64,000 nt of DNA. It comes from Paractinoplanes ovalisporus. GTDB lineage: Bacteria > Actinomycetota > Actinomycetes > Mycobacteriales > Micromonosporaceae. The stretch is taken from the NCBI RefSeq assembly GCF_016834655.1, contig NZ_JAENHP010000001.1, positions 620,001-684,000 on the forward strand. Direction: 5' to 3'. The notes beneath the pieces are model-generated. The model searched no databases. It was not told the DNA's origin and worked only from the letters and a program-made list of their open reading frames with translations. How positions within the stretch are numbered: position 1 is the first letter of the stretch; every line of letters begins with the position of its first letter. The position numbers and the translations under genes are program-made. Shown here piece by piece: positions 17,234-25,299 of the stretch.

Positions 17234-18469
17234 GTGATCACTAGGGACAGCGGTCCGCAGCCGGCGGACTTCGCCGACGTCAGAGCGACGAACCTGGCCG
17301 TCGTGCTGCGCCATCTGCGCTCGCACGCGCCGTGCTCGCGGGCCGACATCGCGGCCACGACCGGCCTCAACAAAGCCACCGTGTCGTCGCTCGTGACCGA
17401 CCTGATCGACCGGCGCCTGGTGCGCGAGGTCGGCATGACCGAGAACCGGATCGGCCGGCCCGCCATGATGCTGGTCCTCGACGGTTCCCCGTACGCCGCG
17501 GTCGGCCTCGAAATCAACACCGACTACCTGACCGCGGTCGCCCTCGACCTGGCCGGCGAACGGCTGCTGTCCTGGCGCCGCGCGTTCACCGGCACCCCCG
17601 GCCAGCCCGGCCAGGCCATCGCCTCACTGGCCGCCCTGGCCCGGCGGGCCGTGGCAAAGCTGGAACGCGAGAACCGCCAGGTCCTGGGCCTGACGGTCGC
17701 CGTGCCGGCCCTGGTCGACGCCGACGGCATCGTCGAACTGGCCGCGGGCCTGGGCTGGCACCAGGTCGACCTGCGCAAGTCGCTGACCGCCGCTCTGGGC
17801 GACCCGCCCTATCCCCTGATGGTCGAGAACGACGCCAACCTGGCCGTCCTGGCCGAACAACGCCTGGGCGACGAGGCCGGCACCTCCGACCTGGTCTACC
17901 TGACCGGCGGCTCGAGCCTGCGCGCTGGCATCATCTGCGACGGCCGCCTGCTGCGCGGCGCCCGCGGTTTCGCCGGCGAGTTCGGCCACCTGCCGCTCGA
18001 CCCGGCCGGCCCCCCGTGCGGCTGCGGCCGGCGGGGCTGCCTGGAGGCGTACGCGGGCCTCGATGCGGTGATCCGCCAGGCCCTGCCCGACGCCGCGCTC
18101 TCCCCGTCGGAGTTCGGCCCGCACGTGGACGAGATCCATCGTTTGGCCAAGGCGGGCGACGCGCAGGTGCTGGCCGCCCTCACCGAGGTGGGCCGCCGGC
18201 TGGGCCACGGAATCTCCATGCTGGCCAACCTCATCAACCCCGCATGCGTAACCCTGGGCGGCTACTTCACGGTCCTGGCCCCTTGGCTGATCCCACCCGC
18301 AACAGCCGAGCTGGAGTCCCGTTCGGTCGCGGCCCAGTGCGGCGGAACCCGCATCGTCGCCTCCGCCTTGGACTCGAGCGCAGCCGCCGCGGGCGGCGCC
18401 ACCCGGGTCCTGGACGCCATCGACGCCGGCGTCCTCCCCCCACCCCAGGGCGCGCCCGCCGCTCGTTAG
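17234..18469 (+). CDS. ROK family transcriptional regulator (XylR/NagC type)
   Basis: 411 residues from a GTG at 17234 with GGGGGC just upstream. The N-terminal winged helix-turn-helix (about 25-75) reads SRADIAATTGLNKATVSSLV. The sugar-kinase-like ROK domain follows, with EFGHLPLDP (the ExGH sugar/zinc motif) and the cysteine zinc cluster PPCGCGRRGCLEAYAG. It is divergent from the binding-protein/permease/GH42/GH95 operon, so it is very likely its repressor, released by an imported sugar such as fucose, galactose or an oligosaccharide. The N-terminal HTH separates it from ROK glucokinases. The gene ends before a repeat-bearing 265-bp gap. Confidence 0.9.
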   Translation: MITRDSGPQPADFADVRATNLAVVLRHLRSHAPCSRADIAATTGLNKATVSSLVTDLIDRRLVREVGMTENRIGRPAMMLVLDGSPYAAVGLEINTDYLTAVALDLAGERLLSWRRAFTGTPGQPGQAIASLAALARRAVAKLERENRQVLGLTVAVPALVDADGIVELAAGLGWHQVDLRKSLTAALGDPPYPLMVENDANLAVLAEQRLGDEAGTSDLVYLTGGSSLRAGIICDGRLLRGARGFAGEFGHLPLDPAGPPCGCGRRGCLEAYAGLDAVIRQALPDAALSPSEFGPHVDEIHRLAKAGDAQVLAALTEVGRRLGHGISMLANLINPACVTLGGYFTVLAPWLIPPATAELESRSVAAQCGGTRIVASALDSSAAAAGGATRVLDAIDAGVLPPPQGAPAAR

Positions 18470-18636
18470 TTCTTCTTTGCTGGCTCGTTCGCTCGCCGCC
18501 GATCCGCCACCCGGGCGGGAGCGTCGATTCCGTCGCCAACCGCCGGGTGCCCCTGGATCGCCGTTCGTTCGTTGCTCGCCGTTCGCGGTCTCAAAACACA
18601 ACGCCGTCGCCCGGGCTCGCGGTGTGCGGCTCCCTT

Positions 18637-18740
18637 GCACAACTCCTTAATCATCCTAGGAACCTAGTTCGAAGGTGTGTCCACGGGAGAGACAGACGTA
18701 AATCCCGCACAACTCCCTCGAGCGTCCTAGGAACCTAGTT
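18637..18740. repeat. Two direct copies of a palindromic TCCTAGGAACCTAGTT element, 71 bp apart
   Basis: TCCTAGGAACCTAGTT occurs at 18654-18669 and 18725-18740, each preceded at the same distance by GCACAACTCC (18637-18646 and 18708-18717). The core CTAGG-AA-CCTAG is an inverted repeat. CTAG-containing sites are unexpected in this DNA. Both lie in the 18470-18734 gap between convergent genes, and the second copy includes the stop codon of the VOC gene. On the minus strand each copy is followed by AAGGAGTTGTGC or GAGGGAGTTGTGC. No convincing gene fills the gap. Confidence 0.7.
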
Positions 18741-19145
18741 TGTCTGCCCATCCTCGGGTGACGGAGCGCGGGGCGGCTGGAGCACACAGAACTCGTTGCC
18801 ATCGGGGTCGGCGAACACGTGCCAGGTCCAGCCGTCCTCCTCGATCGGCTCGGCCGTGACACGCCGCGCGCCGAACGCCGACACCCGGGACGTCTCGGCG
18901 GCCAGGTCGGGCACGCGCAGGTCCAGATGCAGCCGGTTCTTGGTGGTTTTGAGTTCGGGCACCCGCTGCAGCAACAGTTCCAGACCGGGGCCGGTCTCGG
19001 GCATCAACTGCCGGTAGCGGCCGGACGAACTGGGATCAGCGCGGTATCCGAGCACACCGCACCAGAAGGCGGCCGACCGGTCCAGATCGGAGCAGTCCAC
19101 AACTACGACCAGTTCCACGCCGGGCCGCCCACCGAAACCTGTCAT
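18735..19145 (-). CDS. VOC superfamily (glyoxalase/bleomycin-resistance-like) protein
   Basis: 136 residues, a single-chain VOC domain of two beta-alpha-beta-beta-beta units. VELVVVVDCSDLDRSAAFWC is the first unit. WHVFADPDGNEFCVLQPP is the closing strand, with the usual Glu replaced in DPDGNEFC-type actinobacterial homologues. NRLHLDLRVPD carries a potential metal His. The substrate cannot be read from sequence; the group includes many uncharacterised actinomycete proteins. Its stop codon sits within the second copy of the CTAGG repeat. It is divergent from the acyltransferase gene. Confidence 0.75.
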   Translation of the reverse strand: MTGFGGRPGVELVVVVDCSDLDRSAAFWCGVLGYRADPSSSGRYRQLMPETGPGLELLLQRVPELKTTKNRLHLDLRVPDLAAETSRVSAFGARRVTAEPIEEDGWTWHVFADPDGNEFCVLQPPRAPSPEDGQTN

Positions 19146-19306
19146 GACCGCACGCTAACCGGCCGGGCCGTAGAACTCGGCCAACGCGCCCTTCAACCGG
19201 CCGAGATCGGTGCCGAGCACCCGCCGACCGATGAGTTGCGGACGTTTGGGGGGACGACGCCACCCGCGCCGGGCTGCCATTCTGGGCGCGGGAGAAGGAG
19301 GCGCCC

Positions 19307-20581
19307 ATGACCAAGGCCCGGCGGCCCGAACTGGATGCCATCCGGCTCTTCGTCGTGCTCGGGCTGGTCTTCTTCCATGCGGCGCTGGTGTTCGACGAGC
19401 GGGACGACTTCTACGTCAAGAACGCGCAGACCACCGAAGCCACCACCTGGATCGCCGGGCTGGGTGTGGTCTGGGCGATGCCGGCGCTCTTCCTCATCGC
19501 CGGGCTCGGCTCGTGGCATTCGATGCGGCGGCGCGGTGCCGGTGGCTTCGTGCGGGAACGCCTGCTGCGCCTCGGTGTTCCGCTGGTCTTCGCCACGCTG
19601 ACCATCATCCCGGTGCCGCAGTGGCTGCGCCTCAAGGCCGCCGACCCCGCCTACGACGAGTCCTATCCGCGTTTCCTCACCCCATTCTTCGACGTCCACC
19701 TGGGATGGTCGGAGTTCCCCTTTCTCGTACGGGGTGAGTCCTTCGAAACCGGCCACCTGTGGTTCGTCGTGCTGCTGCTGACGTTCGCGCTCATGCTGGC
19801 CGCCATCGTCGCGTGGGTGCCGGGCGGATGGCCGGCTTGGCTGGGCGATCGGTTGACCCGGCGCGGGCTCTTCCTGGTCGTGCCCGCGATCCCGCCGGCC
19901 GTCGTCGGTGCGCTGCTGGGCATGGAGGAATCGTTCGCGGGGTGGAGCCGCTGGGCATACCTGCTGTTCTTCCTGTACGGCTTCGTCCTCGCCGCCGACG
20001 ACCGCTTCCGCACCGCCATGCGCCGTGACGCCCGCCTGGCCGTCCTGCCCGGCATCCTCCTGTTCGGCGCGTCCGGGGCCCTGCTCAGCACCGCGGACGG
20101 CGACCCGTTCCTCGACATGACCGTTCATGCGATCGCCGCCCGGATCGTGTTCGCGCTGGCAGGTTGGTTCTGGCTGGTGGCAATCCTCGGCCTACTCGAC
20201 CGCCCCCGCGTCCCCGTCGAACCCGATCAGCCCAGCCGCCCGAACGACGACGAGCGAGCCACTGTCGGAGGCGACGGAGGTCAGCGCCGCGACCAGGAAA
20301 CTACCGACCGGACGGGCCGCGAGCAGATCACCGAGCCTCGCCCCTCCCCCACCGCCCCGAAGCGTGGGGTGCTCGCCTACCTGGGCACGGCCGCCCTCCC
20401 GCTCTACATTCTCCACCAGCCGATCGTGGTGGCGGTCGCCTATTTCGCCGTACGGTGGGACGCACCGATGCTGGTCAAATACCTCGTGATCGTCGCCGTC
20501 TCGTTCGCGGTCATGTTCGCGGTGTACGACCTGCTCGTCCGCCGCACGAGGCCGACCCGCCTGCTGTTCGGGATGCGCTGA
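19307..20581 (+). CDS. Acyltransferase 3 family membrane protein
   Basis: 424 residues with about ten membrane spans and the family opening PELDAIRLFVVLGLVFFHAA, which carries the conserved His. ESFETGHLWFVVLLL matches the central HLWF motif. LPLYILHQPIVV near the C-terminus matches the conserved LYILHxP. The AGAAGGAGG RBS fixes the ATG at 19307. Relatives transfer acyl groups to sugars or lipids at the membrane, or synthesise succinylated glucans (OpgC-like). A polar stretch of about 50 residues (VPVEPDQPSRPNDDERATVG up to TAPKRG) interrupts the C-terminal spans and looks like a lineage-specific loop. There is no informative neighbour. Confidence 0.8.
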   Translation: MTKARRPELDAIRLFVVLGLVFFHAALVFDERDDFYVKNAQTTEATTWIAGLGVVWAMPALFLIAGLGSWHSMRRRGAGGFVRERLLRLGVPLVFATLTIIPVPQWLRLKAADPAYDESYPRFLTPFFDVHLGWSEFPFLVRGESFETGHLWFVVLLLTFALMLAAIVAWVPGGWPAWLGDRLTRRGLFLVVPAIPPAVVGALLGMEESFAGWSRWAYLLFFLYGFVLAADDRFRTAMRRDARLAVLPGILLFGASGALLSTADGDPFLDMTVHAIAARIVFALAGWFWLVAILGLLDRPRVPVEPDQPSRPNDDERATVGGDGGQRRDQETTDRTGREQITEPRPSPTAPKRGVLAYLGTAALPLYILHQPIVVAVAYFAVRWDAPMLVKYLVIVAVSFAVMFAVYDLLVRRTRPTRLLFGMR

Positions 20582-20713
20582 GGCAGCCAATGAGCGCAGA
20601 CGAGTATCCAGGACGCCGGCCCGAACGATCCGCGTCGGCTACGACGCCGGGGCGCATGGCCACGACGACGGGGCTCGCGGAGGTACGAGCGCCCCGGACA
20701 GGATGCGGCCGGG

Positions 20714-21220
20714 TCAGCACCAGGCGGCGCCGTCGTGGGAGGCTCGCAGGTCCAGGCCGTACTCGTCGGCCGGCGCATCGGGCTCGCCGGGCACACCGTT
20801 GAAGTCGGCCGGGAACCACACCGACAGATGCGCGTCGGCGTCGTCGATCACCTTGGTGAAGCAGGCCTGCGCCGCGCTGATGACCAGGCCGGTCGACGGG
20901 ACCGGGGTGCCGTCCCCGGCCCAGGTCCAGCCGTGCTTCTCGGCCGCGGCGCGATAGAACGTCAGCACCTCGTCCCGGCTGAGATCGCTGCGGTAGCTGC
21001 GGCCCGCGTACGCGAAACCGTCATCGTCGTCGCAGCCCGAGAAGTCGCCGAGCCGGATCGCGCCGTCGGGTTGCTCGGCCAGAACAGGTTCCTGGGCGAG
21101 CACCGGCCCGAGCCGCACATCGCGGTCGCTGCACCCGTAGTCGAGGAGGCTGCCGACGCCGCAGCCGCTCAGACTGCCCGCCGCGAGCGCCCCGACGAGC
21201 GCCAACCTCACCTTGATCAC
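20714..21220 (-). CDS. Small secreted lipoprotein of unknown function
   Basis: About 168 residues from a GTG at 21220 (VIKVRLALVGALAAG). A lipobox LSGC follows the hydrophobic stretch, so it is probably lipid-anchored outside the membrane. The mature part has several cysteines (YGCSD, SGCDDDD, AQACF and the C-terminal Cys) and reads like a small alpha/beta domain (RDEVLTFYRAAAEKHGWTWA). No family is recognised with confidence. It converges on the acyltransferase, and the 132-bp gap between them shows nothing. Upstream, 21221-21516 separates it from the divergent GH3 gene and carries three LacI-type palindromes. Confidence 0.7.
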   Translation of the reverse strand: MIKVRLALVGALAAGSLSGCGVGSLLDYGCSDRDVRLGPVLAQEPVLAEQPDGAIRLGDFSGCDDDDGFAYAGRSYRSDLSRDEVLTFYRAAAEKHGWTWAGDGTPVPSTGLVISAAQACFTKVIDDADAHLSVWFPADFNGVPGEPDAPADEYGLDLRASHDGAAWC

Positions 21221-21290
21221 CGCGGCAGCATAGTGGCCGCTCGGCCGCAGCGGGTCGGGCAAAACCGACGAAAGGGCGGCCTCCGCGCTC

Positions 21291-21306
21291 GGGCAAGCGC
21301 TTACCC
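21291..21306. promoter_or_regulatory. LacI-type palindrome GGGCAAGCGCTTACCC
   Basis: The 16-bp sequence is palindromic except for one base pair (GGG-C-AAGCGCTT-A-CCC). It is the first of three sites with an AAGCGCTT core in the GH3 promoter region. It is also nearest to the start of the divergent lipoprotein gene (21220), which it may co-regulate. Confidence 0.5.
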
Positions 21307-21408
21307 ATGGGCGGGGGCATCGAGGGGAATCTCTTGACGGGCCGGGCCGGGCTCGGGTAGACAGTTCGTCAATTCGCCGAAACACGGATGACATGTGCGT
21401 TGCCCGTG

Positions 21409-21422
21409 TCGAAGCGCTTCGA
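21409..21422. promoter_or_regulatory. Perfect LacI-type operator TCGAAGCGCTTCGA
   Basis: A perfect 14-bp palindrome with the central CG step typical of LacI-family operators and similar in form to the CebR box. It lies about 95 bp before the GH3 start and 68 bp (centre to centre) from the next site. The natural candidate repressor is the LacI protein encoded directly after GH3. Confidence 0.65.
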
Positions 21423-21476
21423 AAGCTTGGCCACGACCCCTCCACCGAAAACGTCGCCGGCCATCGCGGGTAGCTG

Positions 21477-21490
21477 TTGAAGCGCTTCGA
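21477..21490. promoter_or_regulatory. LacI-type operator TTGAAGCGCTTCGA
   Basis: It shares the perfect GAAGCGCTTC core of the site at 21409 with one mismatched outer pair. It lies 26 bp before the GH3 ATG, where a bound repressor would block transcription or be within the 5' leader. Confidence 0.65.
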
Positions 21491-21516
21491 CGACCGCCTC
21501 CACCGGATGTGACCCC

Positions 21517-24264
21517 ATGAGCGAGACACCGCTTTTCCGCCGGCCCGGCGCCCCCCTCGCGGAGCGCGTCGAAGACCTTCTGAGCCGCCTCACGCTGCCC
21601 GAGAAGGTGGCGATGCTCCACCAGCACCAGCCCGCGATCGACCGCCTCGGCGTCGGCGCCTTCACCACCGGCACCGAGGCCCTGCACGGCGTCGCCTGGC
21701 TCGGCGAGGCCACCGTCTTCCCGCAGGCGATCGGCCTGGCCACCAGCTGGAACCTCGACCTGGTCAAGCGCGTGGGGGCGGCCACCGGCGACGAGGTCCG
21801 GGTCATGCACCGCGAGGGGCGCGCCGGCCTGAACGTCTGGGCCCCGGTGGTCAACCCGCTACGCGATCCGCGGTGGGGGCGCAACGAGGAGGGCTACGCC
21901 GAGGACCCCTTCCTCACGGGGCTGATGGGTGACGCGTACGCGAAAGGCCTGGCCGGCGACCACCCGCGGGTGCTGCGGACCGCGCCCACACTCAAGCACT
22001 TCCTGGGCTACAACAACGAGACCGACCGCTGCCTCACGTCGAGCAACCTGAGCCCGCGGGTGCTACGCGAGTACGAGCTCCCGGCCTACCGCCCGGCCGT
22101 CGAGAACGGCTCGGCGGTGGCCGTCATGGCCTCGTACAACCTGGTCAACGGCCGGCCCGCGCACGTCTCGCCCTACCTCGAGGACGACCTGCGCACGTGG
22201 ACCGGCGACGAGGTCTTCGTGGTGTCGGACGCCTACGCGCCGAGCAACCTGGCCGACCCGATGCAGCAGGCCTGGTTCCCGGATCACGCCGAGAGCCACG
22301 CGGCGGCCCTGCGGGCGGGCATCGACAGCTTCACCGACGCCGACAAGCGGAGTGACGTGACCGTCGAGCGGATCACCGAGGCGCTGCGCCGGGAACTGAT
22401 CAAGGAAGAGGACGTCGACCGGGCGGTGCGGCGGGCCCTGACGATCCGGGTGCGGCTGGGCGAGTTCGATCCGAGCGGTCAGAACCCGTACGCGGGAACC
22501 GAAGTTGACTTTGAGGCCCACCGGGAGTTGGCCCGGGAAGCCGCGCGCGAGTCGATCACGCTGCTCAAGTCGGAGTGCTGCCTGCTCCCGCTCGACCCGG
22601 CGCGGCACCGGACGGTCGCGGTCGTCGGCACCCACGCCGGCCACACGTTCACCGATTGGTACAGCGGTTCCCTCCCGTACGCGGTGACCGCGCGCGACGG
22701 CCTGGCCGAAGTGCTCCCGGAGGTGGTGCACGCGGAAGGCGTCGATCGAGTCGTGCTCACTTTGGGAGCGCTCCATCTGGCCGCCGACGAGCACGGCGTA
22801 CGGCTGACGCCCGAACCGGCCTCGTTCGACGTGTTCGACTGGGGCAACGGCGTGGTGACCCTGCGGTCCACGCTCAACGGCAAGTTTCTGCGCGCCCGCG
22901 ACGGCAAGCTGGCCGCCGACTCCCCCGGCCCGTCGGAGTGGGTGGTGCACGAGATGTTCCGCATCGACCGGCGGCCGGACGGGTCGGTCGCGCTGCGGAC
23001 GCACAGCTCGCCCGGCAACCCGGACCGCGGCGCCGTCACCGCGCAGCTGACGCTCGGCCCGCGCGCGGCCCGGTTCGGCCTGGAGACGATCGTCGACGGC
23101 GCCTCGGACGCGGCCGATCTGGCCGCCACCGCCGACGCCGTAGTGGTCGTGATCGGCAACCATCCCCTGGTCAACGGCCGCGAGACCGAGGACCGGGTCG
23201 ACCTCGAGCTCCCGCCGGCCCAGGACCGGCTGGTGCGCGAGGTGTTCGCCGCCAACCGCAACACCGCGCTGGTGCTGGTGTCGAGTTACCCGTACGCGAT
23301 CGGCTGGGCCGACACGCACCTGCCGGCCGTGCTGTGGATGTCGCACGGCGGCCAGGAACTGGGCCACGCGCTGGCCGACGTGCTCACCGGGCGCGCCGAC
23401 GCCGGCGGGCGGCTCACGCAGACCTGGTACCGCAGCGCCTGCGAGCTGCCGGACATCCTCGACTACGACATCATCACCAACGACGCGACCTATCAGTACT
23501 ACCGCGGGACGCCGCTCTATCCGTTCGGGCACGGCCTGTCGTACGCGTCCTTCGACTACTCGAACCTCGACATCTCGCACGCCAGCGCGGCCGTCGGCGA
23601 CCGGGTCACCATCACCTGCTGGGTCACCAACACCGGGTCGCGGGCGGGCAGCGAGGTCGTTCAGCTCTACACGCACCAGCAGGTGTCACGGGTGAAGCAA
23701 CCGCTGCGCAAGCTACGGGCGTTCGAGAAGGTGCGCCTCGAACCCGGGGCGTCCACATTGGTCAGCTTCACGCTCGACGTGGCCGATCTGAACTTCTGGG
23801 ACGTGACGTCCAACCGGTTCGTGGTCGAGACCGCGCGCCACAAGATCCTGGTGGGGCGCTCGGCCAGCGACATCCGGCTCACCGGCACGCTTCCGGTGCG
23901 GGGGCGCCGGATCGGGGCGCAGCGGGCCGCCGACCGGACGATCCGGGCCGGCGACCACGACGAGTACAGCGGGATCACGCTGGTCGCGACCGGCGACCCG
24001 GTACGGGGTGAGGCGGTGCGCGCCACCGAGGACGGCGCCTGGTGCTGCCTCAACGGGACCGACCTGTCCGGCGTCCGCGAGGTGGCCGTGGACGGCGACG
24101 GACCGGCCGTGACGTTGCGGCTCGACGACCCGTACGCGGGCGGGGAATTCGCTCTGGTGACACCGGGATCCGCGGTGGCCGTGCCCGAGACCGGGGGCGT
24201 GCACGACCTCTACCTCGCCATGGACGCCGGGAGCCGGGTCAGCGCGATCACGTTCCGCTCGTGA
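21517..24264 (+). CDS. GH3 family beta-glycosidase with beta-trefoil-like insert and C-terminal carbohydrate-binding region
   Basis: 915 residues with no signal peptide, so it is probably intracellular. The GH3 N-domain shows GVAWLGEATVFPQAIGLA, the sugar-binding KHF loop (PTLKHFLGYNNETDR) and the nucleophile Asp in VFVVSDAYA. The second domain (AREAARESITLLKS to VLTGRADAGGRL) is interrupted near residues 445-530 by a segment reading FDWGNGVVTLRSTLNGKFLR, which resembles a fascin/ricin-like beta-trefoil. A fibronectin-like FnIII domain (about 675-790) and a CBM6-like tail (about 800-915, DLYLAMDAGSRVSAITFRS) follow. Relatives are beta-glucosidases and beta-xylosidases; specificity is not readable. 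Three GAAGCGCTTC operators precede it, and its stop overlaps the LacI start (GTGA). Confidence 0.88.
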   Translation: MSETPLFRRPGAPLAERVEDLLSRLTLPEKVAMLHQHQPAIDRLGVGAFTTGTEALHGVAWLGEATVFPQAIGLATSWNLDLVKRVGAATGDEVRVMHREGRAGLNVWAPVVNPLRDPRWGRNEEGYAEDPFLTGLMGDAYAKGLAGDHPRVLRTAPTLKHFLGYNNETDRCLTSSNLSPRVLREYELPAYRPAVENGSAVAVMASYNLVNGRPAHVSPYLEDDLRTWTGDEVFVVSDAYAPSNLADPMQQAWFPDHAESHAAALRAGIDSFTDADKRSDVTVERITEALRRELIKEEDVDRAVRRALTIRVRLGEFDPSGQNPYAGTEVDFEAHRELAREAARESITLLKSECCLLPLDPARHRTVAVVGTHAGHTFTDWYSGSLPYAVTARDGLAEVLPEVVHAEGVDRVVLTLGALHLAADEHGVRLTPEPASFDVFDWGNGVVTLRSTLNGKFLRARDGKLAADSPGPSEWVVHEMFRIDRRPDGSVALRTHSSPGNPDRGAVTAQLTLGPRAARFGLETIVDGASDAADLAATADAVVVVIGNHPLVNGRETEDRVDLELPPAQDRLVREVFAANRNTALVLVSSYPYAIGWADTHLPAVLWMSHGGQELGHALADVLTGRADAGGRLTQTWYRSACELPDILDYDIITNDATYQYYRGTPLYPFGHGLSYASFDYSNLDISHASAAVGDRVTITCWVTNTGSRAGSEVVQLYTHQQVSRVKQPLRKLRAFEKVRLEPGASTLVSFTLDVADLNFWDVTSNRFVVETARHKILVGRSASDIRLTGTLPVRGRRIGAQRAADRTIRAGDHDEYSGITLVATGDPVRGEAVRATEDGAWCCLNGTDLSGVREVAVDGDGPAVTLRLDDPYAGGEFALVTPGSAVAVPETGGVHDLYLAMDAGSRVSAITFRS

Positions 24265-25280
24265 CCCCGGGGCCGGTCACGATCGCCGACGTCGCCCGGC
24301 ACGCCGGCGTCTCGGCCAGCACGGTGTCCTATGTGCTCAGTGGTAAGCGGGCCATCTCGGCCGTGACCCGCGAGAAGGTGCTGGCGAGCGTGCGGGCGCT
24401 CGGGTTCCATCCGCACGCCGGGGCCCGGGCGCTGGCCGGCAACCGGTCGAACATCATCGCGCTGGCGCTGCCGCTGCGGGCCGGGATCAACGTGCCGGTC
24501 GTCATGCAGTTCGCGGCGGCCGTGGTCGACGCGGCCCGGGCCGGCGGGTACGACGTGCTGCTGGTGACCGCCGACGAGGGGGCGGCGGGCCTGCGGCGGG
24601 TGGCGGGCAGCGCGCTGGTCGACGGGCTGATCCTGATGGACGTCGAGACCGACGACGAGCGGGTGCCGGCGCTGCGGGAGCTGAGCCGGCCGAGCGTGCT
24701 GATCGGGCTGCCGGCCGACCCGACCGGGCTGGTCTGCGTGGATCTGGATTTCGCGCGGGCGGGCGAGCTGTGCGTGGAGCATCTGGCGGCGCTCGGGCAT
24801 CGGCGGGTGGCGCTGCTCGGGGCGCCGCAGGCGGTCTACGACCGTGGGACCGGCTTCGCCCGGCGCACCCGCGACGGCGTACGGGCGGCCGCCTTGCGCT
24901 GCGGGGTGCACGCTGACGCCGTACCGCTGGAACCGGTGTTTCCGGCCGCGCTCGAAGCCCTGTCGCGGCTGGGTGACACGACGGCGTTGATCGTGCACAA
25001 CGAGGGCGCGGTCGATCACGTGCTGACGGCGTTGCGGACGTTGGGCCGGCGGGTCCCGGACGACGTCTCGGTGCTGGCCATCTGCCCCGACGACGTCGCC
25101 CTGGCGGCCACCCCGAACGTCAGCAACGTGCAGATCCCGGCCGCTCAGCTCGGGCGGCTGGCCGTCGACCGGCTGCTGGAGCGGGACGATGACACCGGTG
25201 TCCCCGCCGCGACCCTGCTGCCGCCGATGCTGACGACCCGGCTCTCGTCGTTGCCGCCGCCGATTCGCTCGGTCCGGTAG
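24261..25280 (+). CDS. LacI family transcriptional repressor, likely regulator of the GH3 gene
   Basis: 339 residues from a GTG at 24261 that overlaps the GH3 stop. The N-terminal helix-turn-helix and hinge are classical: VTIADVARHAGVSASTVSYV then GARALAGNRSNIIAL. The periplasmic-binding-type effector domain follows to the C-terminus, with VDGLILMDVETDDERVPAL and ATPNVSNVQIPAAQLGRLAV. The open frame extends upstream inside GH3, but the HTH begins just after this GTG. Being co-transcribed with GH3, it would repress its own operon by binding the GAAGCGCTTC palindromes at 21291-21490. The inducer is presumably the disaccharide hydrolysed by GH3. Confidence 0.92.
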   Translation: MTPGPVTIADVARHAGVSASTVSYVLSGKRAISAVTREKVLASVRALGFHPHAGARALAGNRSNIIALALPLRAGINVPVVMQFAAAVVDAARAGGYDVLLVTADEGAAGLRRVAGSALVDGLILMDVETDDERVPALRELSRPSVLIGLPADPTGLVCVDLDFARAGELCVEHLAALGHRRVALLGAPQAVYDRGTGFARRTRDGVRAAALRCGVHADAVPLEPVFPAALEALSRLGDTTALIVHNEGAVDHVLTALRTLGRRVPDDVSVLAICPDDVALAATPNVSNVQIPAAQLGRLAVDRLLERDDDTGVPAATLLPPMLTTRLSSLPPPIRSVR

Positions 25281-25299
25281 TCGCCGCCGGCGCCAGAAC

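Noticed and set aside
18466..18862. Two short minus-strand frames beginning after AAGGAG or GAGGGAG in the CTAGG-repeat gap
   Set aside because: Low-complexity Arg-rich translations. One overlaps the VOC gene in another frame. The RBS-like sequence is part of the repeat itself.
25188..25206. ACACCGGTGTC in the LacI gene as a regulator site for the polyol LacI
   Set aside because: It is within coding sequence, single, and 11 kb from the module. It is more likely a chance match or part of the general over-representation noted separately.
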